Of a stretch of 64,000 nt of DNA, positions 23,757 through 33,773 are shown piece by piece. This DNA comes from Gambelia wislizenii. Its lineage: Eukaryota; Chordata; Lepidosauria; Squamata; Crotaphytidae. Position 1 is the stretch's first letter. Each line of letters opens with the position of its first letter. The notes beneath the pieces are model-generated. The model saw only the letters and a list, made by a program, of their open reading frames with translations. It ran no database searches and was not told the DNA's origin. The translations under genes and the position numbers were made by a program. The stretch lies in the NCBI GenBank assembly GCA_030847615.1, contig JAUMIR010000001.1:61579501-61643500 (forward strand), written 5' to 3'.

Positions 23757-24257
23757 TTTTATGGCCAGGTATCTATTCAGGAAAGGCCTGCCAGAAGAGA
23801 TCCGTCTTAAGAGCTTTTTAAAAGCTATATAGGGTGGATCTCATCCGGCAGGCCATTCCATAATCTGGGAGCGATAGCTGAAAAGGCCCTCTGGGAGGTT
23901 GAAGAAAGCCTAGTTTTTAAAGGTAGGCATGTTTAGATATTTGAAGGAATGTCATATTGGGGATGGAGCAAGCTAGTTTTCTGCTGCTTCAGAGACCAGG
24001 ACACAGAGCAAGGGACTCAAACTACAGGAAAATAGATTCAATCTAAACATTAGGAAGAACTTCCTGTTGGCAAGAGCTGTTCAGCAGTGGAATGTGCTGC
24101 CTTGGAGTGTGATGGAGTCTCCTTCTTTGGAGGTTTTTAAACAGGCTGGATGGTCATCTGTTGGGAATGATTTGATTGTGTATTCCTACATGGCAGAAGG
24201 GGGTTAGACTAGATGGCCCTTTTGGTCTCTTCCAACTCTATGATTCGATGATTCTGT
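23365..24257 (+). mobile_element. CR1 LINE 3' end, interrupted by an L2
   Basis: CR1 coding sequence ([19 protein letters not shown], then [17 protein letters not shown]) runs to about 23,490, is interrupted, and resumes near 23,925 with 'tttagatatttgaagg'. It continues to the CR1 tail ending 'ctatgattcgatgattctg'. The two halves join in register with the CR1 order seen at 58.6 kb, so the middle is a later insertion. Confidence 0.85.
23490..23900 (-). mobile_element. L2-like LINE 3' end nested in CR1
   Basis: Read on the minus strand this is the L2 C-terminal coding end and 3' UTR seen at 12.6-13.0 kb. The matching phrases are 'ttccataatctgggag' reversed, 'aggcctgccagaagag' reversed, and the 'gggcgggatataaat' tail. 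It carries a (GAT)n tail at 23,490-23,519 and an internal (ATCT)n array at 23,716-23,757. Confidence 0.8.
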
Positions 24258-25039
24258 TTCCAAGGATGGTGGCCATGTGTCCTTACTTTACAGAGAACAG
24301 CCCTCTGTTTGAAAGGGATGATCCTCTGATTAAAAGTATTGTCTATTGGAAGGACTATCTAGTGCCCAAATCTGGTTGCAAGACAAAGAATTCATAAGAA
24401 GGGAGAACAATTAACATCTGGATGGCAGACTGAGCAGGCATTCAGTTCACCTGCTGACAGTCACCCCCACCATGATGAGATGTACTGTATTTCTATTTAT
24501 AGTTCTTGTTAGGAAATTTGTATTGATACATATACATTAGCATCTGCAAATGTTATGCTGAAATATATGAAATATGGAAGCATCTTAATGTGTTTGTTTC
24601 TTGCTAGGCATTTTGATGCAGCCGAGCTTGGAAAAGTTCTTTTTAGACTACAGCTCTAAGAATTCCCTGTTCTAAGCTCAGAATGAACATAAATAGTGAA
24701 CCTCTACTCTGACTTTCTTTGTATCTGTGGCTTCCTGAATTAAGAACAGAAAGTGGGAACAGTGGCCTGAATCCTATTGGGGAGTTACAGTAAGAATAGA
24801 TCCATTGAATTCACAGGATTTACATAAGTCTTGACACACAATTCAGCAAATGATTCAGTGGGTCTACTTTAGTTAGCAGTACCAATAGGCCAGTTGCCAT
24901 GAGAAATCTACAATGATTTAATTCTATTATTACCATTATTTGTACTACTACTGTTGCATTTCAGGCTTTGCATTCTAGAAATCAAAAGGGTTTTAAAAAA
25001 ATAGTTTTAAATCAAAATTTAAAAATTTGTATACTTTCA
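24258..25039. other. No gene seen; unassigned sequence
   Basis: No repeat or coding signal recognised. Confidence 0.6.
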
Positions 25040-25618
25040 GGACTTTATCAGCGTATCCAAATATGGCATTATAAGGATGTCTAATGATTGTGAAAGGGTG
25101 TGCGTACCACATGACGTCACCCTTTTGTAATCATGTCCAATCCAAAACCTGCACATTTTTATTGATGGCCCAAGCCATCAATTGATCCCCTGTGGTGCTT
25201 TTGTGCCTGCATTGCCGACGTTTGAATCTGTGCACAATTGTACTCGTGTGAATGCACCACCAATGGCTTGTCCAGCGAGAACACTTCCAAGTGAGATCGT
25301 GACATTCAAGTAGGTGACACACTTTTTATGACCCTCCCCATTTTATTTGGGACTTTTATAGTGTTTTTATGTGCTTCTAAAAACTTTAACTTTATTATTT
25401 TCATTTTTATTTTTGAATTTCCAGTGTATTCTCGCAAAAATCCACAGGAGTTCAATAGAGGAGTTTTGCGCTCCATTCACTCCTCATTCATTGCTGGAGA
25501 ATCCTTTTTGTGTGGATAGGAGATAAGTGTGGCATGGAAAGTTCTTTGGCCGGCATAAAAACGGCAGAAGTTATGCTGGCAAAATTACCGGTTTTAAGGG
25601 GGTGGTCTGATAAAGTCA
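25040..25618. mobile_element. Harbinger-like MITE (GGACTTTATCAG family), 579 bp
   Basis: The left end is GGACTTTATCAGCG and the right end, reverse-complemented, is TGACTTTATCAGACC. The flanks are TCA and TTA, a 3-bp TSD with one mismatch. The interior order ('gccatcaattgatcccc', 'ttttatgaccctcc', a T-rich block, 'attctcgcaaaaatcc') is shared with the copies at 37.4, 46.6, 50.9 and 59.0 kb. No transposase ORF. Confidence 0.7.
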
Positions 25619-25969
25619 TTAAACACACAAACATTGGCACACAATACAAACAACCCCTTTTTTCCACCCTCTTTAAAATGGCTTCCTGCTTCTCTCTGAC
25701 TGTATCTTAATCAATTAACTATCTCCTCTTTTCCTTCATAGTATCTATTATTTATCTTACAGTATCTAGTTTACCTACTCTAAATCTACATTTCCTTCCA
25801 GAGCTCAAAACAATTACTTTACTCCCTAAAAATCAAAGCAACACCAGACATTGGTATTCAGGAAGAAATCAAAAGTTTTGAAAGATTAGTTGTCTGTATA
25901 AAAGACAGGGAAATATTACACGTACAAGTCTATATTCTGCTTTATAGCATAGCTAGTGAAAACAAAACA

Positions 25970-26248
25970 TGATAGCCATGTTTAAATATTTGAAGGGATG
26001 TCATATTGAGGATGGGACAAGCTTGGTTTCTGCTGCTCCAGAGACAAGGACATGGAGCAATGGACTCAAACAACAGGAGAAGAGATTCCATCTAAATATT
26101 AGAAAGAACTTCCTGATAGTAAGAGCTATTTGACAGTGGAACAGGCTGCCTTGGCATGTGTTGGAGTCTCCTCCTTTGGAGGTTTTTTAAACAGAGGCTG
26201 GGTGGCCATCTGTCTCTTCCAACTCTATGATTCTATGATTCAGCTTCT
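25970..26248 (+). mobile_element. CR1 LINE 3' tail
   Basis: The sequence runs from 'catgtttaaatatttgaagg' to 'ctatgattctatgattc', matching the last 280 bp of the CR1 at 54-59 kb. A short internal deletion follows 'tggccatctgtc', where the usual 'catggcaggg' segment is missing. Confidence 0.9.
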
Positions 26249-26337
26249 ACAAGGACTATGTAAGTGCATAAGCTAATTGTTGCACTTAACTAAAATATAA
26301 AAGAATTATAAAGCTTCTGGTTTATTCTGCTGTTATT

Positions 26338-26600
26338 TTGTTGTTATTGTTGTTAACTGCTGTCACATTCATTTTGACTTACAGTGACCCTATGAATGAG
26401 AGACCTCCATGTCACCCTGTCATCAACAGTACTGCTCAGGTCTTGCAGATTTAGGCTGCGGCTTCCTTGATCGAGCCTATCCATCTGTAATGGGTCTTCC
26501 TCTTTTCCTATTGCCTTCTACCTTGCCAAGCACCATTGACATTTCTAGTGAGACATGTGATATGCATTTCCTGGAAATCCAAAGTTTAAGATATTTTTAG
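26338..26600 (-). mobile_element. Bov-B (RTE) LINE 3' end
   Basis: The minus strand reads 'ctcgatcaaggaagccgc', then 'gacctgagcagtactg', then 'aggtctctcattcatagg', and ends in '..cagttaacaacaataac', the Bov-B 3' UTR and tail. It is 5'-truncated. Confidence 0.8.
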
Positions 26601-27530
26601 GAGAATGCCGATGTTGATCTACCTAGTAAAAAATACCCACTCCCCTTGGGAGCTTAGGTGACCAAACTGGTAAACTCTAAAGAATTCTAGCTAGATATGG
26701 ATTGACAAGCATAAGGTAAAGCACTATCACTCCCTCTACATAGAAATAGATATGACGGCAGGGAAGTATTCCAGTTTTACATTGTGTAGAATCTTCAAGG
26801 TCAGGAAGAAGAATTGGATCATTGCTGCTTTTGCATTTTTAAATTTGGCAGCCAGTGCTTCCTATTTAGTATGTGCGCATATGCAAATTGAAAAACAGTC
26901 ACATTATACTCTAGCAAGCTACAGCTCCTCTTATTAGCATCAGATGTATTCAATCCTTGCACAGGATTTTCAGCTCCCTTGCTCCCTCCAGGGATGCCTT
27001 GTGACTTCCCCTCACAAAATATGAGTTCATTGAACAATGGCAAAAATAGGGAGCAGGGAGCCTCAGGACAGCAGCCACTACAAATAAATAAATGATATAA
27101 TATATTCATCCATCCGTTCTAATTGCACTTAAGAGAGATGGCAATGCTGAAGGCTAGAATCGTCCCTTTTAGCTCACAGCCTGAGGTGTGCTGATCATTT
27201 GTTTAAGAAAATGCTTTTGCATGGCTTGCAATGTTTCCCAAAGGTGACAGAACAACAGTAAATGGAACTGCCTATTAAACCAGGCCTTTTGAAGCTGATT
27301 TGGCTCATATCAAGCCACAGTGTTGCTGTTCGCTTTAATATCATTATCAGAAACTGAGCATTGTATTACTTATGGAAATGGTTTTTTGCTGGTTAATTCT
27401 GATGATTTTATTCATTTATTTTTCAGTGAACACAGTTTGTTGTTTCGAATCTAGATCTGCTGTGAGTCCCCGCTGAGTGCAAAGAAAAGAGTATATAAAG
27501 AAATCTGAACTGACTCAATATTAGTAAGCA
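26601..27530. other. No gene seen; unassigned sequence
   Basis: No recognised repeat or domain. Confidence 0.6.
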
Positions 27531-27532
27531 AG

Positions 27533-27755
27533 GGGATCTTGTAGCACCTTTGAGACTGAGGACATTTTCAGATGGACCTTACCATGCAAGCAGCCTCTGG
27601 AGCAGTAATGAGGCTGTTGCGTGGCAGGGAGACCTTTTCGGACACCGCCGTCCCTCTTCCGTGACCACTCGTGGCACGTATGTGAACCTCTGGAAGATGC
27701 CGCATCATATTTCAATCACAGAAGTCGCCGGGTAACTATGGGACCTTTGGACCTA
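27533..27755 (+). repeat. Fragment of a foldback-like element beside an inverted repeat arm
   Basis: A 29-bp segment at 27,533-27,561 ('cttgtagcacctttgagac' core) has an inverted partner at 28,616-28,645. Directly after it 'ggacattttcagatgg' and 'catgcaagcagcctc' resemble one arm of the 1345-1671 foldback element, so a diverged, truncated relative is likely. CpG-rich 'ttttcggacaccgccgtcc' follows. Confidence 0.45.
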
Positions 27756-28365
27756 TGTATACCAGTACTCACCTATGTATACCAGTCTCACTGATGAGAC
27801 TCCAAGCCAGGAAATAAAATAAAAATGTTTTTTATTGAAAAAAAATCATAGGACCATTCACACACATGTACTTAAGCTTCAGTTGGTCAAACAAGGCTAA
27901 CAAAAGATAGGAGGAAGTATTTGGATAGAGGAGTAGCTTTTGCGATAATGGGCTATACTGTACCTGTACAATGAGCAGAGATTTGTGCACAGAAGGATAC
28001 TGAGGCTTGATGTAGAGGTTGTACAGAAAACGGGCAGAGGGATAGCATGTAGAAAGCTGTGCACACTTTGGCTGTATTCTGAGGTAATATTTATACTCAA
28101 TATTTACCCTTAAGGGGTGTTTTTGGAGTGAAGAACAAAGTTTGAGTGAGTTTCCCAGAGTGAAACAATGGAAGCTCCGACTTTGTTGCTAGCTGCTAAT
28201 GGTTGAAACATTAAGACTGATGGGTCTCAGGCAAACTCTGCTTTGTGTGTAGGGGAGGTGTGAAGGAAAACAATTTCAGAGTAATGGGTATTATGGCCAC
28301 TCGATTGTTTTATGATATGACTCACTGCCAGGTGCATCCAGGAGAATTAGCACATTCCACCCTAA
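27756..28365 (-). mobile_element. Probable solo LTR, minus orientation
   Basis: This is related to the element at 15.9 kb. It has the same edge, TGTATACCAGT, here present twice (27,756 and 27,776) as a 20-bp tandem duplication. On the minus strand a TATAAATA box sits near 28,090 and AATAAA near 27,830. The right edge is uncertain: 'cacattcca' followed by 'cccta' nearly matches the left flank 'accta'. There is no internal coding region. Confidence 0.5.
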
Positions 28366-28748
28366 CTACAGTCTGAGGGGGCTCTACACAATTACTTCCT
28401 GGGCATGTCTGCTTTGGGGAAATTTCCAAGACTTCTTCTTAGGTATTGAGGAAACCTCCACTAGTCCCTATATTTGGGCTGTCCTGGACTACTGTTAACC
28501 ATGTGAAGTGTCAATATAAGTCAAATAATGAAATATTGCCAATTAATGAATTATTGGAAGAGAGGGGGTGTCAGGGCAGGTAACAACTTTTTCAAATTCA
28601 TGGAGATGCATGGCATTAGTCTCAAAGGTGCTACAAGTTCCCCTTTTGTACCAATATTCAAGACTAACGCAGCTATGTCTTTGGATTCTGACTCAATATA
28701 TCTTAACAGTAGATCCTGTTATTTTGATTTAGGAATGTAGTTCTTTGC

Positions 28749-29220
28749 TGTCAATGCATAGGCCAAGGCCTGACAGAATTTCACAGGACAGAATATGGCT
28801 ACCATGGCTATTGAAAAGCCTGTATGATGCAACATGAGGCAAAGGTTGCTGCATAGTTATAGACATGGACTGTCACCACTACATCACACAGGACACACCC
28901 AGGATGACAGAGCATGGCTGATGCAAGAGGATGACAGAGCATGGCTGATGCAACCACACCATCGACAAGCTATATAAGTGAGCATAGCCTATGTTCTTTG
29001 TGGGGAGTTATTGTTGGAGTTGGGGCCGAAGGTGCTGTCGGATTGTTCTATAGATAGCTATTAGTTTGTACATACTGTGTAAGTAAAGTTCTGTACATAG
29101 TGCTTTGAGGTTCAGAGTTATTATTACATATATATATTTTTTGGTGCCTTACACACTGCAAGGTGGGTACAGCTCTCGAGAACCCAGCTGAGAGAGACCA
29201 CAGAACTGCACACACTGACA
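28749..29220 (+). mobile_element. Solo LTR, 472 bp, TSD TTTGC
   Basis: It begins TGTCAATGCATAGG and ends CACACTGACA, giving inverted TGTCA/TGACA termini. It is flanked by identical TTTGC (28744-28748 and 29221-29225). A 'ctatataag' TATA box at about 28,972 suggests plus orientation. U3 contains a 27-bp tandem duplication starting 'aggatgacagagcatgg' (28,901-28,954). No adjoining gag-pol sequence. Confidence 0.85.
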
Positions 29221-29300
29221 TTTGCTAATCCCATTCTCAAAGGAATTAATCAGCAATTTTAGCAATTTTCTTCCTGCTGTAAGAAAGTTTTGGAAGATGT

Positions 29301-30805
29301 GAAGTCAAAGGCTTTCACAGCCGCCATCCATAGATTTTCCTTGGTTTTTTTCTGGACTGTGAAGCCATGTTCTTGAATAGTTTCTTTCTGACGTTTCACC
29401 TGCATCTGTGGCTGGCATCCTCAGAGAATGGTTGTGTAAGGGTGTGTGTGGAGTTTATATGCTGTGAACCCCTGTTGGGGAGGATATGTAAATTTGTGTA
29501 ATTAAATGGTTAGTTTCTGGATATAGAAATGCAAGGATGATTAGTGTCTGTTTGGCTAATGGTTGGTTGATGGGCCATTATCTGCTGGAAATCCCCCTGT
29601 CCCTGGGTAGAATTCTTTTCTAAGTGCTGAGTTTTGATTTCAAAACTGGGAGCCAGATTTTGTTTACTTTAAGGGTTTCTTCTTTACTGTTGAAGTTGTC
29701 CAGGTGTTTGTGGATTTCAATAACTCCTCGGTGCATTTTGACATGATATTTGTTGGCCTGGTCTAGAATGTCTGTGTTTTCAAATAGCATTTTGTGTCCA
29801 GGTTGGTTTATCACATGTTCTGCTACTGTTGATTTTTCTGGCTGGCCCAGTCTGCAGTGTCTCTCATGTTCCTTGATTCATATTTGCACACTGTGTTTAT
29901 TGGTCTCTATGTAAACTTGTCCACAGCTGCATGGTATGCGGTAAACTCCTGCAGCTGTGAGAGGGTCTCTTTTGTCCTTCACTGAGCATAGCATTTCTTT
30001 GATTTTCTTGGTTGGTCTGTAGATTGTTTGGAGGTTGTTTTTCCTCATCAGTTTCCCTATTCTGTCTGTGACTCCTTTGCTGTATGGTAAAAATACGTTC
30101 CCTTTGGGTGGCTGTTTTTCTTCTTCATTCCTGTGTTTTTTTTCTGGGTCTGGCTGCTCTTTTGATGTCTGATCTGGAGTAACCATTAGCCTGTAGGGCC
30201 CAGTTTAGGTGCCTCAGTTCGTCCTCCAGGTAGTGGGGTTCACAGATCCCTTTTGCGCAGTCTACCAATGTTTTTATTGTGCTTCTTTTTTGTCCTGGGT
30301 GATGATTGGAGTTCTTGTGTAGGTATTTGTCCGTGTGTGGTCTTTTCTGTATACCTTGTGGCCTAACAATTGGTTTGGTTTGCGGATGACTAGGGCATCC
30401 AAGAATGGCAGTGTTCCTTCCTTCTCCTTTTCCATCGTGAATTGGATATTTGGGTGGACGCTGTTCAGGTGGTTCAGAAATGAGACCACATCTTCTTCTC
30501 CGTGGTTCCAAATGGTGAAAGTGTCATCCAGGTATCAGAACCATGTTGTGGGCTTTTTTGGTGCTGTTTCCAGGGCTTGCTTTTCAAAATGTTCCATGTA
30601 AGAGTTTGCTATCATGGGGCCCAGGGGGCTGCCCATGGCTACACCATCTATCTGTTTGTAGAATTCATTATCCCACTGGAAGTAGCTTGTGGTGAAGCAG
30701 TGTTTGAACAAGGCTGTGATGTCCTGAGGAAATATTTGTTGTATGAGTGCCATGGTGTCCATTATGGGGAGCTTGGTGAAGTTTTGGAAAACTTTACACA
30801 GTTCT
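29301..30805 (-). pseudogene. Penelope-like element, 5'-truncated, RT plus GIY-YIG
   Basis: On the minus strand this copy encodes part of a Penelope-like reverse transcriptase followed by a GIY-YIG endonuclease. RT motifs appear as DGVAMGSPLGPMIANSYME (about 30,660-30,600). A YLDD catalytic box follows at about 30,530-30,520, with an in-frame TGA two residues before it (TGG TTC TGA TAC), probably a CpG decay of CGA. Next comes HPNIQFTMEKEKEGTLPFLD. The endonuclease shows GVYRIPCSCGQVYI (about 29,960-29,905), matching the GIY and YIG halves. At least four stops or frameshifts follow. The 3' end (29,301-29,460) is the conserved terminal segment, including a hammerhead-like motif. Its 5' start is lost near 30,805. 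It acts by target-primed reverse transcription in intact relatives; this copy is dead. Confidence 0.9.
29386..29428 (-). ncRNA. Hammerhead-ribozyme-like motif in Penelope-like element
   Basis: On the minus strand, UUCU is followed by the core CUGAGGA (consensus CUGANGA), a short hairpin region, then GAAAC, GUC and AGAA. UUCU and AGAA can pair as stem I beside the core. Stem III would be only AC/GU, and ACGU is self-complementary, so a dimeric hammerhead is more likely than a monomer. Stem II is weak: three pairs, one of them a G-U wobble. Penelope-like elements are known to carry hammerhead motifs; activity here is inferred, not shown. Confidence 0.55.
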
Positions 30806-31956
30806 GAACATATTCTGCACAAAATTTGCAGGTGGTATTTTGGTGATGACAATAACATTTTTTTTTGCAAGAGAAATAATAGTTCTGAAAATAAATATTA
30901 TTTCCTGCACAGAAATGTCTATTTTCCAATTTTGTAGGTCTAATTCAGATGTCTGTCTTAACAAATTTTCATAAAACATTGATTTCTCATTATTGGGCCA
31001 TAGATACCCATTAAGTGTATTATCTTCACCTACAAGATTTGATTTGCATAGGCAATTGGAATGAGGATTTTGATTCTAATAAATATAAATGTTCCAGTAA
31101 TTGTATTAGGAAAGACCAAGGGAAACAACCTAGACCAGGGGTTCTAAACCATGGTTCTGCGGAACCCTAGGGTTCCCCCAGAGATCACCAGGGCTTCTGC
31201 AGGAAAATAGTAATAAATTAATAAATCATGGAGAAGCGGTGAGCTGAAACAGCTTATCTCTCCCCTCCACAACCGAGAAAGCCAGAGAGGAATGAGTGTG
31301 TGTGAATGAGTTTTCACACCAATGCATCCAAAGGGGCCTCTTATGGGTGGGGTGGGGGGAAAGGAAATTAAAGTGCCAAATACCTCCCAACTTTTGCTCT
31401 GCCTTAGATGTGCAGACAGAGCAAAAAAGGCCATGGACCCTTTACCAGAACTGAGGACAAAAGAGAACATTGGTTTGCATGAACTTGATTTAAAGGTACA
31501 AATGCAAAATGAGGTGTTTTTTTTTTAAAAAAAAGTCAGAGCAATGGAAAGAGAATTGCAGTACTGTACAGCTCTTACCCAAGTGGGAGAAACTGACCAA
31601 GTAATCCCCTGGTCTACCCAGCTAACCAGGTGCCAGCTGTGGATGGGAGAATTCTGATAAAAGTGACTTAGGGCTTCTTCTTTTTAAACCAGATTTGGAG
31701 AGGGCAAAGCCATTACAGTAAAGGAGTCTTTATAGAGAAAAGGTTCTTAAACTGTGGGTCTGGTAACTGAATGTGAGGGTCACGAATAGACTGACCAACT
31801 CCCATATTATTGAAAAAAGCCTTCCATTTACCATGATGCTGGCTTGGCAGGAAGCTACAGCCTCCCTCTGATCCTGAGCCTGGTTGCTTAGTTGCTGCTT
31901 TTTGCAAGCTCTGTTAGCTCAGAGCTCAATCTTTGGGTCAGAGTCAGTGATGTACC

Positions 31957-32077
31957 CATGTTTAAATATTTGAAGGGATGCCACACTGAAGATGGAGCAA
32001 GCTTGTTTTCTGCTGCTCCAGCAACTAGGACACAGAGCAATGGGTTCAAACTACCGGACATTTTTCAGGTCTTAATA
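31957..32077 (+). mobile_element. CR1 LINE fragment inside the hAT element
   Basis: It runs from 'catgtttaaatatttgaagg' to 'ggttcaaactaccgg', part of the CR1 C-terminal region. It lacks the CR1 tail. Confidence 0.75.
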
Positions 32078-32086
32078 ATGTTTCAC

Positions 32087-32088
<2 letters not shown>

Positions 32089-32120
<32 letters not shown>
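32089..32120 (+). repeat. (TA)n microsatellite
   Basis: About 16 TA units directly abut the SINE. Confidence 0.95.
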
Positions 32121-32124
<4 letters not shown>

Positions 32125-32346
32125 TTATTTATACCCCGCTCTTCAACCACAAGGCTATCAAAGCGGCTTACAAATTGTTTTAAACAATAGCAATTTACAC
32201 ATCTACACTGCAAGAAGCAGCTTCCAATGTGTGTTAGCTAATTGCCCCCACAAGCCGGGTACTCATTTTACCGACCTACGAAAGGATGGAAGGCTGAGTG
32301 AACCTTGGAGCACTCTGGAATCGAACTTGCAACGTGGTGACTTGCA
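32121..32346 (-). repeat. tRNA-derived SINE, minus strand
   Basis: The minus strand carries 'gagtacccggcttgtggg', 'ggtaaaatgag' and a tail 'gcggggtataaataac', matching the copy at 16.5 kb. The tRNA-like head is partly decayed near 32,330. Confidence 0.8.
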
Positions 32347-32677
32347 GTATTGCAGGACTGCAGTATTTGTTTTTCATTTAATTTATTTTTATTATAGATT
32401 ACTTTTTTTGGCATTTTCATAGGCTATTTTGTCAATATTTTAATTTACACTATAAATACTTCTCTGCCAGTATGCTCTTTCAAGCCTGTTACTTTCAAGT
32501 ATCAAATATATATTGCTAACAATGTGGAATATAATAAACATCTTTTTTTCCCACTGTTTCTGTATTTTTTTTTTAAAGGGAACTCTAGATATAATTTTTA
32601 TGTACAGATTCCCTGACACCTGAAAATTATTTCAAGGGTTCCTCCAGTGTAAAAAGTTGAGAAAGGCTGACCTAGAC

Positions 32678-33300
32678 CCTTCTTTAAACATAGAGAGTAT
32701 TTTGGCTTAATAGATGGTTGGAGATATCTGCAGCCAAACTCTAGAGACTATGCCTTTTTTTTTCCAAATTGTCATGAATCTTTCTCTACAATAGATATGT
32801 TTTTGGATTTCTAAGAATATGGTTAACCTAGGAAAGAGGATGGACATTTTAACAACAACAACAACCACAAATCAGACCATAATCCTATCATGATATCCTT
32901 GAATACAGAGCAAAATCTCTGTAGATAAAGACTTAATTAATGTCTACTTTGGAAGACGGAAATACTCCAACAATGTAAACAAGAATTGAGAAAATTCTTT
33001 AAGATGGACTTAAATAAGAGTATAGAGCCCACAATAGTTTGAGATGCAAGCAAAGCTTATATGAGAGGATAATTTTAAAAATATGGCTTCAGATTGGGGT
33101 GAGGGAAAGAGAAGATAAAAAGATGGACACAATTCTCAATCAGCATCATACAGGATTATGAAAGTTGAATCTAAAACAGTTAAAGGGGCCCAATTCTTGC
33201 CCTAAGTTAAGTACCATGCATCCTGTCAATGGGAAACATATTCCCTCAAGATCACAGTCCAATAAACATAAGGTTCTGAATAGGCTTCTTTTCCTAAGGT
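32678..33300. other. No gene seen; unassigned sequence
   Basis: AT-rich DNA without repeat ends or coding signal. Confidence 0.6.
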
Positions 33301-33305
33301 GGTAA

Positions 33306-33768
33306 TGTCAGGAATTAGAGACTGAACTCCATTATAAAATGGCCAAACAACTGCAGAGTCATGCTGAGGCATGATGGGTGACTCCATGAACTACCAAGTC
33401 ATGCCTAGTCATGCCACAGCTGCAGAAAAGGGTTACTAGAGGGCATAGCTTATGGAGTGCAAGATCTGGTTGTAATGCACCCATGTGGCTGAATAAGCCA
33501 ATTGCCCTGTAGATGTGTATGTAAGGGAGCTAGTCCAGAGCTCGTTCTTTTCTTGCGATTCATGGATGTCTGGGGTAGCAGTTTGAGTGATGAAAGTGTA
33601 AGTATCTGTATATACTCCAACTGCTTGAACTTGAAAATAAAGGTGCCTCGTGTTTTTGGATGTCAAAACACTCTGTGTGTGAGTATTCTTGGGAACGGGT
33701 TGCTACTAAGTCTGCTGAGACACTTTTTGGCTTCTGCCGGGGATTGAGTGTCCTATCATCCCCTGACA
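33306..33768 (+). mobile_element. Solo LTR, 463 bp, TSD GGTAA
   Basis: It starts TGTCAGGAATTAG and ends CATCCCCTGACA, with 7-bp inverted termini TGTCAGG/CCTGACA. It is flanked by identical GGTAA (33301-33305 and 33769-33773). A plus-strand AATAAA near 33,640 supports plus orientation. The 472-bp LTR at 28.7 kb shares only the terminal TGTCA/TGACA and overall size. Confidence 0.85.
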
Positions 33769-33773
33769 GGTAA

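Larger units (their letters stand above)
31136..32669. mobile_element. hAT element, 1534 bp, perfect 8-bp TSD
   Basis: The left end is CAGGGGTTCTAAACC and the right end, reverse-complemented, is CAGCCTTTCTCAACTT, with further matching 'ggaaccct' blocks inward. Both ends are flanked by ACCTAGAC (31128-31135 and 32670-32677), an exact 8-bp hAT TSD. The interior holds later insertions: a CR1 fragment (31,957-32,077), a (TA)n tract and a tRNA SINE (32,121-32,346). No transposase is seen, so it is non-autonomous. A second hAT-like start, 'ggttcttaaactgtggg', lies near 31,741. Confidence 0.85.

Noticed and set aside
28901..28954. CRISPR-like direct repeats
   Set aside because: Two adjacent 27-bp copies without spacers inside an LTR; eukaryotic context.
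31892..32422. 176-codon frame
   Set aside because: It crosses a CR1 fragment, a (TA)n tract and a SINE; the tyrosine/isoleucine run is the microsatellite.
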